Source: Mesorhizobium sp. LSJC280B00 (lineage in GTDB: Bacteria > Pseudomonadota > Alphaproteobacteria > Rhizobiales > Rhizobiaceae). From it: DNA of 62,713 nt. Under the pieces are notes generated by a model, which made no database searches, had not been told where the DNA came from, and was given only the letters and a program-made list of their open reading frames with translations. The stretch spans positions 414,236 through 476,948 of the forward strand of contig NZ_AYVL01000004.1 in assembly GCF_000502835.1 (NCBI RefSeq), in the 5' to 3' direction. The position numbers and the translations under genes were made by a program. Positions 49,607 through 58,532 of the stretch are shown piece by piece. Position 1 is the stretch's first letter. Each line of letters begins with the position of its first letter.

Positions 49607-50486
49607 GAATGTCAGCCCCGAAAGACTTGGCGAGCTTGATCGCTCGTTCAGAAGGATTCGATATCGCGCAGAAGAGCGAGAAACGCTGAGGCTTTTCAAG
49701 AACCGGAAGGGGGTAAGGGTCCAAGACCTCAGCAAAGATCGTCTTCAGCCGCTGCCTCACATACTGCTCCAGCCCGCCGACGTCGGCGCCGCGTTGGAGC
49801 GTTTCGGAGTCATCAAGATAGCCAAGCAGATCCACAGTCGGCGGTGCCTTCACCTTCGAATAGAGTTCGCCTTTCCATTCGTCAGTCCCCAGCATGCGAG
49901 TTATGGCCGCTTCTTTGATCGCGTCGATCTTCGACATGTCCCTGGCGGCCTGTCGATACAAGCCAGCCAAAGGAAAGAGATACCAGACATCGATCGCCTT
50001 GGTGGCAGCGATCTTCTTCAGCGTCTCCCACTCGACCTCCATGCCATAGGGATCGAGGAACATTACTGCTCTGGTTTTCTTCCAGCCGTTCCACTCGATT
50101 TCACTCTGTATCAGACTGTTCGCATCACCCTGCAAAACTGAAATGTCGCGATGAGAGTTTGCGGCCTTCAAGCCTTCCAACGCCGCCACGTGTTTACGGC
50201 GCGTGTCCATGAAAACCAGGCGGTCGAACGGCGGGGTGATGTCGATCGCACTTTGGGCCGAACCTCGTCGCTGCTCGACTTGCTCGGGCGCGGGCTCTTC
50301 CAAGAGGTCGCCGGCCCGAGCCTTCACCCGAACAGTACGTCTACCTGTGCCAGCAAATGCGTCGATGTACCAAACGTGATCGCACCAATTGTGCAGAGCG
50401 GCAGAATAGCGTTTCAGGTACGCCTCAACAATGGCGAGCTTTATCTCAGTGTGTTGTCCGCCGAATTCGTGGTCATCCCCCGCCAT
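49563..50486 (-). CDS. tcmP: Three-Cys-motif partner protein TcmP
   Basis: A 307-residue protein recognised as TcmP: an early KLAIVEAYLKRYSAAL helix, YIDAFAGTGRR (SAM-binding-like motif, 42-48), a long middle domain with FLDPYGMEVEW (145-148, like the DPPY motif of methyltransferases) and a GGLEQYVRQRLKTIF tail. A methyltransferase-like role acting with the three-Cys protein is suggested but unproven. Its 3' end overlaps the DUF5131 gene tail-to-tail by 44 bp. The GC content and codon use look slightly lower than in the sugar blocks, in keeping with an acquired region. Confidence 0.9.
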   Translation of the reverse strand: MAGDDHEFGGQHTEIKLAIVEAYLKRYSAALHNWCDHVWYIDAFAGTGRRTVRVKARAGDLLEEPAPEQVEQRRGSAQSAIDITPPFDRLVFMDTRRKHVAALEGLKAANSHRDISVLQGDANSLIQSEIEWNGWKKTRAVMFLDPYGMEVEWETLKKIAATKAIDVWYLFPLAGLYRQAARDMSKIDAIKEAAITRMLGTDEWKGELYSKVKAPPTVDLLGYLDDSETLQRGADVGGLEQYVRQRLKTIFAEVLDPYPLPVLEKPQRFSLFCAISNPSERAIKLAKSFGADILKSTGSASRHRSGR

Positions 50487-50513
50487 TTCCAGTCCTCCTC
50501 GCCGCGCGATCGT

Positions 50514-50726
50514 CTACGGATCACATATTGAACATGCGCGCATATCGGCGCGATTGAGTTGGGCAGCTTTGGCGAATGCTGTCTCCCGATCAAATGGCCC
50601 GTGCCAGCGGCCGTTCCTGTCCCCTGTTCCGGCCTGCGTGCCTTGACCCCCGTTGCAGAAGCCGCATTCGGCTCGGTGGATCCGCCCTCGATCGCGGGTC
50701 CAATTCTCGTAGATGTAGTAATCCAT
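50514..50726 (-). CDS. Small conserved-looking cysteine protein
   Basis: A 70-residue protein, MDYYIYENWTRDRGRIHRAE then CGFCNGGQG, WHGPFDRETAFAKAAQLN and CSICDP. Two Cys pairs (CGFC and CSIC) could bind zinc. The ATG at 50726 follows GAGGGTGGG. The same frame extends upstream through the lipoprotein pseudogene, but that part is out of frame with the pseudogene's own C-terminus, so the short start is preferred. I do not recognise a named family. It lies between tcmP and the lipoprotein remnant on the same strand. Confidence 0.6.
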   Translation of the reverse strand: MDYYIYENWTRDRGRIHRAECGFCNGGQGTQAGTGDRNGRWHGPFDRETAFAKAAQLNRADMRACSICDP

Positions 50727-50766
50727 CCCACCCTCATATTGCCAAATGCGTGACTGCCGGTCTGTT

Positions 50767-51257
50767 TTAGTAGGCGTATTTTGCAGGCCAGCGGCAATCT
50801 GTCCGTGCTTTGCCGTAGCAGTTGCTGTAGTCGACAAACTGACCAGTGGAGATGTCCCGGCATGCCCAAACGAGCTGGGGATATGGGTTGTAGAATTCGT
50901 CCCAATCGGCGCCCTGGTAGTAGTTCGGCCTGACGTACCCTCCTCGCCGCAGTCGTTGTTCGAGCACACCGCAACAGCCGCGCCTATCGCAGCGATCGCC
51001 ACGCCGGCTGCGATTGCCTCGTTCTGCTTCCTGATCATTTTAGCGCAGTGGTCAACCGTCATTGATCGGCGCACCAGTTCGGTGTAGAGATCCTGCTGAA
51101 ATTTCGCGTCCTTCGTTGACGCGAACGTCCTGCAAAGAGCGGAAGCGCTGACACCACTCGGGTTCTTGTTGAGCGCCTGTTGCGATGTCGTGCATGAGGC
51201 GCTTGCAAGCGCCATGGCTACCGCAGCCGAAACTGCGGCTCGTCTACCCGCCCTCAT
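50767..51257 (-). pseudogene. Secreted/lipoprotein-like gene with a frameshift, copy 1
   Basis: The N-terminal frame (ATG at 51257) gives MRAGRRAAVSAAVAMALASA followed by SC, a probable lipoprotein-type signal, then a region ending TVDHCAKMIRKQNEAIAAGVA and a hydrophobic run. Near 50950 the sensible frame shifts to one encoding GYVRPNYYQGADWDEFYNPY, LVWACRDISTGQF and a stop at 50767-50769. A homologous C-terminal part occurs at 55852-56204, which supports the shift as real damage. Alternatively it is a sequencing error. Function unknown. Confidence 0.65.
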
Positions 51258-51315
51258 TGTACTTCCCCGACCCCAAATCATCCGGGCCGCGAACGCCGCG
51301 TCCGTTTGTCAGTCA

Positions 51316-52059
51316 CTAGCAGAGCGTCTCGCACGCCATTCCGTCGCCGTCGCGGTCCAGCTTGCGCCCCCACGGGCAGTTGCTGAGATACCATTGGGCC
51401 TCATCGCAGGAGCTGATTTGCGAGCAAGTTCGCCGCGGCTGGCATGAATAGCCTTGTGCGACCTGCCCACTGCCGACGATGCCGAGCGGTTTGCTGATCG
51501 CCGGTTGTGCATAGTCCGCATGATTTGCGCGCCAATCCCAAGGCGCCTGAAACGTTCCGGCCCACAAGCCGGTCTTTGCCGCCTGCGCCTTCGCCTGCTG
51601 CTCTGCATAGGCTCCTCGGCTGTAGCGGGGCCAGTCTAACGCCTGGCCGTGCTCCACCATCCATGACGCGACGCCGCCGCCGTCCGCGCGCCTGCAATCG
51701 CCAACGAAGCGACCATAGCTGTCCCACGAGACAAACGTACACTGGACGGGCTTGGAGGCCGATAGGAAGCTGTCCAGCGCTTCGGCGGAGCGGCGCCCGC
51801 ACGGATATTCGAAGCCTTTGGCGTCATCGCAATATTGCCGGCTCTCGGGCGCGTCTATGCCGGTGAACCGGATGCGTTGGCCATGGATCTCGATCGTGTC
51901 GCCGTCAATGACCGAAGCCACCCCGGCGATAGGCGCCGGTGTCGGCCCGATCCAGCTTGCCAGGTCCGTCTCAGGAAGGCGGTCGCTGTGCTGAATGAAG
52001 AACTGTGTGATCAACGCAGCGAACGCGGCGACCGTCACGAAGACCAGCCGCAGAGGCAT
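51316..52059 (-). CDS. Thermonuclease (SNase-like) with C-terminal excalibur domain
   Basis: A 247-residue protein with an N-terminal hydrophobic anchor or signal (about 3-22). A staphylococcal-nuclease-like domain follows: VIDGDTIEI with Asp52, IRFTGIDAPE with an active-site Arg near 64, RRSAEALDSFL supplying the Glu, and DSYGRFVG supplying the second Arg. The last 35 residues are a calcium-binding excalibur domain (DRDGDGMACE with flanking Cys). It is likely exported or membrane-tethered and able to cut nucleic acid. The ATG at 52059 follows GAAGGTGG and begins the hydrophobic segment; an upstream start adds a basic stretch. Such nucleases are common on conjugative elements. Confidence 0.88.
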   Translation of the reverse strand: MPLRLVFVTVAAFAALITQFFIQHSDRLPETDLASWIGPTPAPIAGVASVIDGDTIEIHGQRIRFTGIDAPESRQYCDDAKGFEYPCGRRSAEALDSFLSASKPVQCTFVSWDSYGRFVGDCRRADGGGVASWMVEHGQALDWPRYSRGAYAEQQAKAQAAKTGLWAGTFQAPWDWRANHADYAQPAISKPLGIVGSGQVAQGYSCQPRRTCSQISSCDEAQWYLSNCPWGRKLDRDGDGMACETLC

Positions 52060-52228
52060 GGCCACCTTCTTTCGTCCTGATGGTCTTGGGAAGCGAAACA
52101 TGGCTAGTCGTTTTCTTGGCCGGTTCGGCCGCCTTCTTTGGCTTCAGCGGAACGCTCGCCGCAACGTCTACCCGCGCTGTCAGTCTGGGTTCGAAGGTCG
52201 CAGGGATGTTGGTCGTTGGCGCCAACAT

Positions 52229-52492
52229 TCATGACAATGCCGCCCTGTGGAGTGGCTGGCGCTGGGTCGTTCCCCGATAGCGCTGCACGACGCCCGCAAT
52301 GCGTTGTCCGTCGCCTTCAATGTGCGTGTTCTGGCTATTCGGATTGAACGGATCGACCGTCTGCAAAAGCATGTTTGAGTGGTTCGCATCGCCAGCCGTG
52401 AGCGTCCCCGTATCGTAGTGGTTCAAGTAGTCGGCTGCGCAACCCGAGATAAGCACTGCGGACAAGACGCACGAAAATTCGCGCACGCGCAT
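52229..52492 (-). CDS. Small lipoprotein
   Basis: An 87-residue protein with a lipoprotein signal: MRVREFSCVLSAVLISGC, lipobox LISGC with Cys18. The mature part, YLNHYDTGTLTAGDANHSN and VDPFNPNSQNTHIEGDGQR, resembles small lipoproteins found beside conjugation genes in rhizobial elements; I cannot name a family. The 3' end touches a possible coupled 85-residue frame that starts at 52228 (TGA then ATG) and runs into the nuclease gene region. That frame is not called for lack of homology. Confidence 0.7.
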   Translation of the reverse strand: MRVREFSCVLSAVLISGCAADYLNHYDTGTLTAGDANHSNMLLQTVDPFNPNSQNTHIEGDGQRIAGVVQRYRGTTQRQPLHRAALS

Positions 52493-52987
52493 GAATGAAT
52501 TCCCCCAACCCCAGATGAGACCATGCGCTATTTGCTTTTTGTTGTCGAATCCAGAAGAGGTTCGATGGTCCGTGAAGGCACCATTGTCGTCACGCGACGT
52601 CGTCTACAGTTGATAGATCAGCAATGTTGGGTTCGGGGACGAATACATGCATGGTGCACTCGTCTTTAGTTTCGTTCTTGCATTGTTCCTGTCGTCGCCT
52701 CCTGCACTGGCCCGGTAGGACGGCGGCCATATGCAGATCGCTGCCGTACATTAGGTGTTCTAATGGTGGTCTGGAACGATGGAAAGCAGGCCGCGGACGT
52801 GATGTTTGCGAGGCTCGCAGCTGCCGTCAACGCCGCTGAATTGCTGGCGCGCTAGATTGCCGAGGCCTTGTTCGCTCAATCACTTGCCTTTAACTAAGAC
52901 TCGTCAAAGTTGCAAAGATAGTTACTTTTATGTGTATGCTTGGGGGAGATCAGGACGGACAGCCGTGCTGGTTTAGGGGCGGAAACA
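52493..52987. other. Mostly non-coding stretch
   Basis: No full gene is supported. A short plus-strand frame at 52649-52720 encodes a perfect-looking signal peptide (MHGALVFSFVLALFLSS then PPALAR) followed at once by TAG; it may be the leftover start of a secreted protein. A 33-residue frame near 52763-52855 has no recognisable features. Confidence 0.4.
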
Positions 52988-54574
52988 ATGCAAACAAGTA
53001 TGAGCCAAAAGCTGGCGAGCTATGGCCAGTGGACCTACCGTGGCGCTTGGGCGCTTGAGATTGCAGCTGCAGCGATTGGCCTTACGACAGGTGTAGCTCT
53101 TGGCGTTCAGGCGTTTTCGGCAAGCGAATCCGTAACAGCCATGGATTTGACGCTCGCTAGTGCGCCCTTTCTCATGGTGGCAATTGCTGAGCTCACCAAA
53201 ATACCGATAGCCACGCTGCTCTTTAGCGCATCGTGGTTCTGGAAGCCGGCAATTTTGATTTTCCTGCTCGTATTGGCCGGCATAACGTTTGAAACTGTCT
53301 TCATGGGAATGGAAAGAGCGGGTGCTCTGCGCCAACTGCGTTACGAGGAACTTGTAAACAAAATCGACGCCCTGGACCAGGAAGCTAAAAAGCTGGCTTC
53401 AGCCGACGAACTTGGCCGAAAATCCGATCAGGTCGAACAAGCGCGTTCCGAAATTGAGCAGCTTACGTCTCTTGCGGAAAAATCCCGCGCGACCTTTCAG
53501 TCGCAAATTGCCGAGGTCAATGCTGAGTTGGAGGGAACGACCGCCCTTACTCCAGAGGCCTCGCGCGTTCGTGATCAGGTGGACGAAAAAAGTGCGGTTC
53601 GATTGGCCTTGATTCAGCAGCGAGACGGCGAAGCAAAGGAAGCCGTTGATCAGTTCGAGCGTCAACGGGACAGCTTTGTTGAACGCATCAAAATGGCGCG
53701 CGATTCCGGCGATGGCGACTCGGCACGCCGGCTAGAATCAGAAGTGGCGAAACTCGCCAATCCACGCACTAAAATTATAGCCAAGTTCGACACTCAAATC
53801 GAACCGCTCGATCAAGAGGTCGCCGCCCTGCGTGCAGGTTTCGATCGTTTGCGGGCAAGCAGCCCACCTATGACTGCCGACCAGAGGCAAAAACTTATCG
53901 ATAGACGCTCGACGTTGGAACAGACGCGCGACAGTGATGCCGAGGGTTGGCAGCGCCGATTGGATGACGCCGGCAACCAGCTGACAGAGGCTCAGAGCGC
54001 CGAAGCCAACAAGGCAAACACTTCGGCGCAAAACCAGGTCCGACAGGACCAGATTGCCAAAGAACTCAGTGTTTTGGAGAAGGAGCGGATCCCCATGGCG
54101 CGGACCGATCAGGTCCGGCGCATTGCTTCACGATGGTACGGGAGCAAACCGGAGTTAGTCACTGAAGCGCAAGCGGGAAAAATCTCTGTAATTTGGTTTG
54201 GCTCCCTCGCGCTCATTGCCGCCCTCGCGGGACCAATCACGGCAATGGTGGCACTCGCCCTCCAGCGAATTGCCGCCCGAGAAGAGGATAATTCAGAGAG
54301 CAAGTTTTCCAAACTGCTTCGCAGGTTGCTTTTGAGCTGGCGTTGGCGCCGAGTTCGAACAATTGAGGTTCCAGTAGAAGTTGCGGTCGAGAAAGAGGTT
54401 GAGAAGCGGGTAGAGGTGCCTGTCGAAAAAATCGTCAAAGAGATCCTCTACGTTCCGCTCTTCACCGACGATCCCGAAGTTCTTCGAAAAGCCTTGGACC
54501 AAGATTTGCCGCCTGAGGTCGCTGATCTCGTGACGGTATCAATGCAGGGCCGTAAAAGTGCTCGTCAGGCATAA
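52988..54574 (+). CDS. Large membrane coiled-coil protein
   Basis: A 528-residue protein I do not recognise by name. Three hydrophobic helices lie near 20-42, 53-75 and 86-106. A long acidic-basic coiled coil (about 107-370, rich in Q, E, A, R) follows, then a fourth helix at 398-425. The C-terminal cytoplasmic tail contains alternating Val-Glu repeats (EVPVEVAVEKEVEKRVEVPV) and ends DLVTVSMQGRKSARQA. The ATG at 52988 follows a purine-rich GGGGCGGAAAC; the frame also allows 52940. It overlaps the PAN-domain gene by 17 bp, so the two are translationally coupled. Lower GC than the sugar blocks. Probably a structural or sensing membrane assembly. Confidence 0.8.
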   Translation: MQTSMSQKLASYGQWTYRGAWALEIAAAAIGLTTGVALGVQAFSASESVTAMDLTLASAPFLMVAIAELTKIPIATLLFSASWFWKPAILIFLLVLAGITFETVFMGMERAGALRQLRYEELVNKIDALDQEAKKLASADELGRKSDQVEQARSEIEQLTSLAEKSRATFQSQIAEVNAELEGTTALTPEASRVRDQVDEKSAVRLALIQQRDGEAKEAVDQFERQRDSFVERIKMARDSGDGDSARRLESEVAKLANPRTKIIAKFDTQIEPLDQEVAALRAGFDRLRASSPPMTADQRQKLIDRRSTLEQTRDSDAEGWQRRLDDAGNQLTEAQSAEANKANTSAQNQVRQDQIAKELSVLEKERIPMARTDQVRRIASRWYGSKPELVTEAQAGKISVIWFGSLALIAALAGPITAMVALALQRIAAREEDNSESKFSKLLRRLLLSWRWRRVRTIEVPVEVAVEKEVEKRVEVPVEKIVKEILYVPLFTDDPEVLRKALDQDLPPEVADLVTVSMQGRKSARQA

Positions 54575-55763
54575 CACCACGCTGCTTGAACAAGCCGTCG
54601 ATCTCGCCGTCAAGAGGTCGGCAATTCCGACCCTGCAAGCTCAAGCCGCGGCTCAAGAGAAAACAGCTCGAGCGACCGCCTTCCGTCGGATGGCGACAGG
54701 CGGAGCCATTGCAGTGGCGGCGGTCGGGATTGGGCTGGGCATTAAGCTTGGTCTCTGGGATAAGAACTTGCCCGAGCCAGTAAAGTTGCCGAGGGTGGAG
54801 CAACCGAGCGCGCGCACAGTCCCCAATTATGATTCTGCGCCTATTCCGATCCCAACTCCAAAGCCGGCGCCGGAAGAAACGCCACGGGCTGAAGTGCCTG
54901 CCAAGCCTGACGTGGTGACGGTCGACTTCAATAAGTTCGCCACCAAGAATGTGGAATTCCAAGGCAGCACCTGGGAGCTAATCTCGGGCCATTACTTCAA
55001 GGATGAAAACGACGAAACCTGGGACCGGGCATGGTGCTATTCTCGACGAAATGTCAACGGCGTGGACGTGAACGTTTCGTTGGCGTCTCGATCTGCCCCG
55101 AGCTCGCCACCAGTCGGGCCCGGTGCTGCCGTTCAGACGCTCCAGCTAGTCGGTCTCGATGATTCATCGGCTCTTGATCTGGCAACAAGATGTGCGTGGT
55201 TGGACGGTCGCACATTTATCTCGGCACAGTTCATTCCCGACCAGAATCGAGAACAAGGCAGTACGGTGCCGGCACTAACTCCTGCACCCGAAGTCGATCC
55301 AGATAGCGGATTTGTGGTTATGGCGGGATGGGACGCGATCGGAAACGACTTGCCCGATATGCCGATTAGAAACGTGAGTTCCGAACAGTGCCAGAGCGTG
55401 TGCGATAGAGACTTCAAATGTTTGGCGGTGACCTACAATACGAAATTCCAGGCTTGCTTTATGAAGGGAGACGCCTCGCTGCTGGTCAAAAGCGATGAGT
55501 CCATCATGGCCGCCAAGAAGGTGGTCGAAGGCAATTTGCGGTACTCCAATTTGGTGTTCGCTACCAAAACAGAAATTTTCGGGAATTCATATTGGAGCGC
55601 TGCTCTCCGGTATCCCGACTGTATTCTGCAGTGCGCGAACGACAACTCTTGCGTTGGGTTCAACTTCCGCAAAAAGGAAAGCGCGTGTGTTCTCTTTAAT
55701 CGCATAACCGAATCCGCTGGCAACGCTGCCGTGGCATCAGGCATCAAAAGCGTCGCGAATTAG
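54558..55763 (+). CDS. Membrane-anchored protein with two PAN/Apple domains
   Basis: A 401-residue protein. A basic N-terminal cytoplasmic segment precedes one transmembrane helix (about 43-62). A Pro-rich stalk (IPIPTPKPAPEETPRAEVPA) follows, then a globular region (about 125-235). Two Cys-rich PAN/Apple-like domains follow at about 250-325 (SSEQCQSVCDRDFKCLAVTY, FQACFMKGD) and 335-398 (YPDCILQCANDNSCVGFNF, ESACVLFNRI). PAN domains bind proteins or sugars outside the cell. The GTG start at 54558 lies inside the upstream gene (17-bp overlap). The pair probably forms an envelope complex; function unknown. Confidence 0.85.
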   Translation: MLVRHNTTLLEQAVDLAVKRSAIPTLQAQAAAQEKTARATAFRRMATGGAIAVAAVGIGLGIKLGLWDKNLPEPVKLPRVEQPSARTVPNYDSAPIPIPTPKPAPEETPRAEVPAKPDVVTVDFNKFATKNVEFQGSTWELISGHYFKDENDETWDRAWCYSRRNVNGVDVNVSLASRSAPSSPPVGPGAAVQTLQLVGLDDSSALDLATRCAWLDGRTFISAQFIPDQNREQGSTVPALTPAPEVDPDSGFVVMAGWDAIGNDLPDMPIRNVSSEQCQSVCDRDFKCLAVTYNTKFQACFMKGDASLLVKSDESIMAAKKVVEGNLRYSNLVFATKTEIFGNSYWSAALRYPDCILQCANDNSCVGFNFRKKESACVLFNRITESAGNAAVASGIKSVAN

Positions 55764-55851
55764 CGAATAAGCGTTCGCGCCGCAAGATTTCTCACAGTGC
55801 TTCCGCCACTGATCGGCCCGTGATCGTAGTGCGATCGGTCCACAGTCGATC

Positions 55852-56204
55852 CTACGCCGACCAACCCGGCCATGTGCTGTCGACCATCGGCACGCCGTTG
55901 CAGTTGTAGTCGTAGACGAACCGCCCTGTAGCCTGTCTCGGCAGCGCCAGATCACACTGTAGTTCTTGCCGTAGAGCTGATCCCACGCGACACCGTAGAC
56001 CTGCGGCGAATAGTATCCTCCGCCACCATTGTTCGCTGCGGCATCGGCCGCGGCAGCGACACCTGCGACCGTTATCCCAGTCGCTACAGCATTGTCAGTT
56101 TGTATGAGCCTGATAGCCTGATGCACCGTAAGCGATGTTCCGACGGCACCTTTCGGGGATCGGCGTGAAGGACGATGTTCGGAGCCTTTGAGGTGACCTG
56201 CCAC
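55852..56204 (-). pseudogene. Secreted/lipoprotein-like gene with a frameshift, copy 2
   Basis: The minus-strand frame TVHQAIRLIQTDNAVATGIT then VAGVAAAADAAANNGGGGYY and VAWDQLYGKNYSVIWRCRD matches the middle of the 50767-51257 gene (TVDHCAKMIRKQNEAIAAG; LVWACRD). Near 55935 the homology shifts frame to QATGRFVYDYNCNGVPM and a TAG at 55852-55854. The N-terminal signal region is missing or unrecognisable. Both copies are therefore broken, but at different points. Confidence 0.6.
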
Positions 56205-56329
56205 TGAACTGTCATCCAGTGGCGATTAGAGCCTTGGCCGTTTTGCTCCGATACCATTCTTTGGACCGCCGGAAGGTAGAGTTTCCCGGCCTTCTCACGA
56301 TGGCGGGCTGGCTGCGCCATCGGGATTGA

Positions 56330-56721
56330 GCAACGAGATCGGCACCTTATGCAGGGACAGGCGGAGCAGGTGGAAGTGGTGGACCGGGAGGGACAGGTGG
56401 AGACGGAGGTTCCGGTGGCACCTTTACCTTTGTTAGCAGCAAAGATAACTATGCCGCCGCGTCAGCAGCAATGCGCGTCGATTTATCGCCTGGACTGCCT
56501 GGTCAGGCTGGGAACCCGGGAAATCCTGCCCCAGGAGGCGATGGCGGACAGGGGGCCGGCAAGAATCTGCCCTATTATAGAACGTCAGAGAGCAACGGCG
56601 GCCGGGTGCACAGGGAAATGCGGGCCTGCCCGGTACAGAAGGAAATCCCGGTCGTGCAGGCGACTATTTGGTCGGTACACTTTCGGCTCCCGATATTGAT
56701 CAAATCCTGACGAAGAGGTGA
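56330..56721 (+). pseudogene. Collagen-like / glycine-repeat protein remnant
   Basis: The plus-strand frame gives Gly-rich repeats GTGGAGGSGGPGGTGGDGG, then FTFVSSKDNY and collagen-type GLPGQAGNPGNPAPGGDGGQ. Near 56608 the collagen pattern moves to another frame (GAQGNAGLPGTEGNPGRAG) and ends at a TGA at 56719-56721. The 5' end is cut off by an in-frame stop near 56325. It looks like a frameshifted fragment of a surface or secreted collagen-like protein. The frame continuity of GXY triplets on both sides of the shift is the main evidence. Confidence 0.55.
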
Positions 56722-56982
56722 CGGAACATAGTTCCGGCGTTCTCCTGGTAGTCGCGGCGTCGCGCTGGACGCTGCCCCGCGCCTAAGTTCGGTTCTATCG
56801 ACATTTCCGAGCCCGCGTTTTCGCGGCCTTATGCAGCCCTCCTACGCTGCACCGCGCGGAACGGGTGCAGATTCAAACGATCGGCGCCGTTGGGCAGTCG
56901 GCGGGTGGACGCAGCATACTCAACAAAGGTTAGGGTGCCGGCCTGCAAAGCGGCGCGGCAGGCGGCTGCCGTCGCGTCGTGT

Positions 56983-58025
56983 CGATGAATGGGACGGCGG
57001 TGTGCGTCGTCGACGATCAGGGCGCGGTGCATCTGGAGGCGCTGGTGGTGACCGATCCCGAGGCGATCTCCGACATCCTCCCTTCCTGGGGCGACTTCGC
57101 CGCGTCGGTCACGAGGCGGGATCGCTGTCGCCATGGCTGCACCCGAAGCTCAAGAAACTCGGCCTGCCTGCGATCTGCTTGGAGACGCAGCACGTGCGCG
57201 CCGCGATGTCGGCGCAGCGCAACAAGACCGACAAGGCCGATGCGCTTGGCATCGCCCACATCATGCGCCTGGTTCCGCCAAGCCTACATCAAGTCGGAGA
57301 GCTGCTACCGACCACGGCTTCTGCTGACGCATCGGCGCAATCTGAAGGCCAAGTTCCTCGACCTGGAGAACGCCATCCGCCACTCGCTGAAGTCGTTCGG
57401 CATCCGCTTGACAAGGTCGGACGCGGGGCTTTCGAGCAGGCGGTGCGCCAGGCTGTGGCAGACGATCCGCTGTCGGCCGAGCTGATGGACGCCATGCTGT
57501 CGGCGCGCGCTGCGCTGTGGAGGCAGTACTGCCGGCTGCACGACCTCGTCGTGAAGCTTGTCGGACGCAGCGAGCCGTGCCTGGGTTCATGGTGATCCCC
57601 GGTGTCGGCCGGTGACGTCGCTCTCGTTCATGCCCGCGATCGACGATCCGTCGCGCTTCCGCCGCTCGCGCGACGTCGCGGCCTACTTCGGGCTGACGTC
57701 GCGGCGCTGGCAGTCGGGCACTTCGCGTCCAGGGCCGCATCTCGAAGGCCGGCGAACGCGGACGTGCGGCGCGCGCGCTACGAGGCGGCGTCGGGACTGA
57801 TGACGCGCTTCAAGGGCAAGGACAAGGTCAAGAGCTGGGGCCGGGAGATCGCCAAACGTTCATGCCACCGCAAGGCCTGCGTGGCGGTGGCGCGCAAGCT
57901 GGCGGTGATCATGCACGCCATGTGGAGCGACGGAACGTTCTACGTCGGCGATGCGACCGCGAGCCAAGCCGACGCTGCTCAGAGCGCATATCAAGGCCGC
58001 AAGCTTCTGGGGGGCGCATCAATGA
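56983..58025 (+). pseudogene. IS110-family transposase, copy 1, multiply frameshifted
   Basis: Pieces of an IS110-type transposase nearly identical in plan to copy 2 are spread over three frames: [99 protein letters not shown] and KLAVIMHAMWSDGTFYVGD. The last recognisable codons end at a TGA at 58023-58025. At least five indels are needed, so it is dead. One frame change, near 57078-57090, is at the same place as the only frame change in copy 2. Confidence 0.85.
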
Positions 58026-58532
58026 GCGGTGCGACGGCAGCTGAACGCATGGCGCCCGCACGCTGACGGACGCCCTCTGCAACAAGGAGATCCGCCTTGG
58101 GCGGATGAGGACCGATGCAGACCAGGAACGACGGAACGCACGTTATCCTGCCTGCGGCCGCGCCGATCGACAGGCGGCCGGACCGCCGCTCGATTGCCTG
58201 TGACGATGCTCCGTCAGTCCGATGGAAAAGTGCCCCACGACGGTTCGAGCGCTGCCAGAGCGCAGCCAAAACACCCCGTCGCAGAGCGCGAAAGACTGCA
58301 CGGCGCCATCAGAACTCGGCGCCAAAAAGCGGAATCGTAGAGAATAGATTCGTGTATTATCGCAACCTGGAAGAGTAACGACGATAGCAACCGAGTCTCG
58401 CCAAGCACAACCGCACAACCAATTACGACTGCCGCCCGTAATCGGCAAGCGGCGCCGGCGTCTGGAAAAACGCTGCTTGCAGGCGTGTCGGCTGCTAAGA
58501 AACCTCCTGTCAAACAACGCAGGAGAGGGACG
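58026..58532. other. Non-coding block before IS110 copy 2 (candidate guide-RNA region)
   Basis: From 58101 to 58532 (432 nt) this block is homologous along its length to 59698-60129, which has exactly the same length. Conserved parts include GCGGATGAGGACC at the start and a 36-nt segment at 58378-58413 ending AAGCACAACCG. A stem-loop follows: CCAATTACG (58419-58427) with CGTAATCGG (58437-58445), one A-C mismatch. IS110-group elements encode a bridge RNA upstream of the transposase, so this is the expected place. Confidence 0.5.

Noticed and set aside
49407..50141. Plus-strand frame opposite tcmP
   Set aside because: It is antisense to two well-supported genes and shows no domain pattern.
51971..52228. 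85-codon frame starting right after the small lipoprotein stop
   Set aside because: The TGA/ATG junction is suggestive, but the protein has no recognisable feature and overlaps the nuclease start region.
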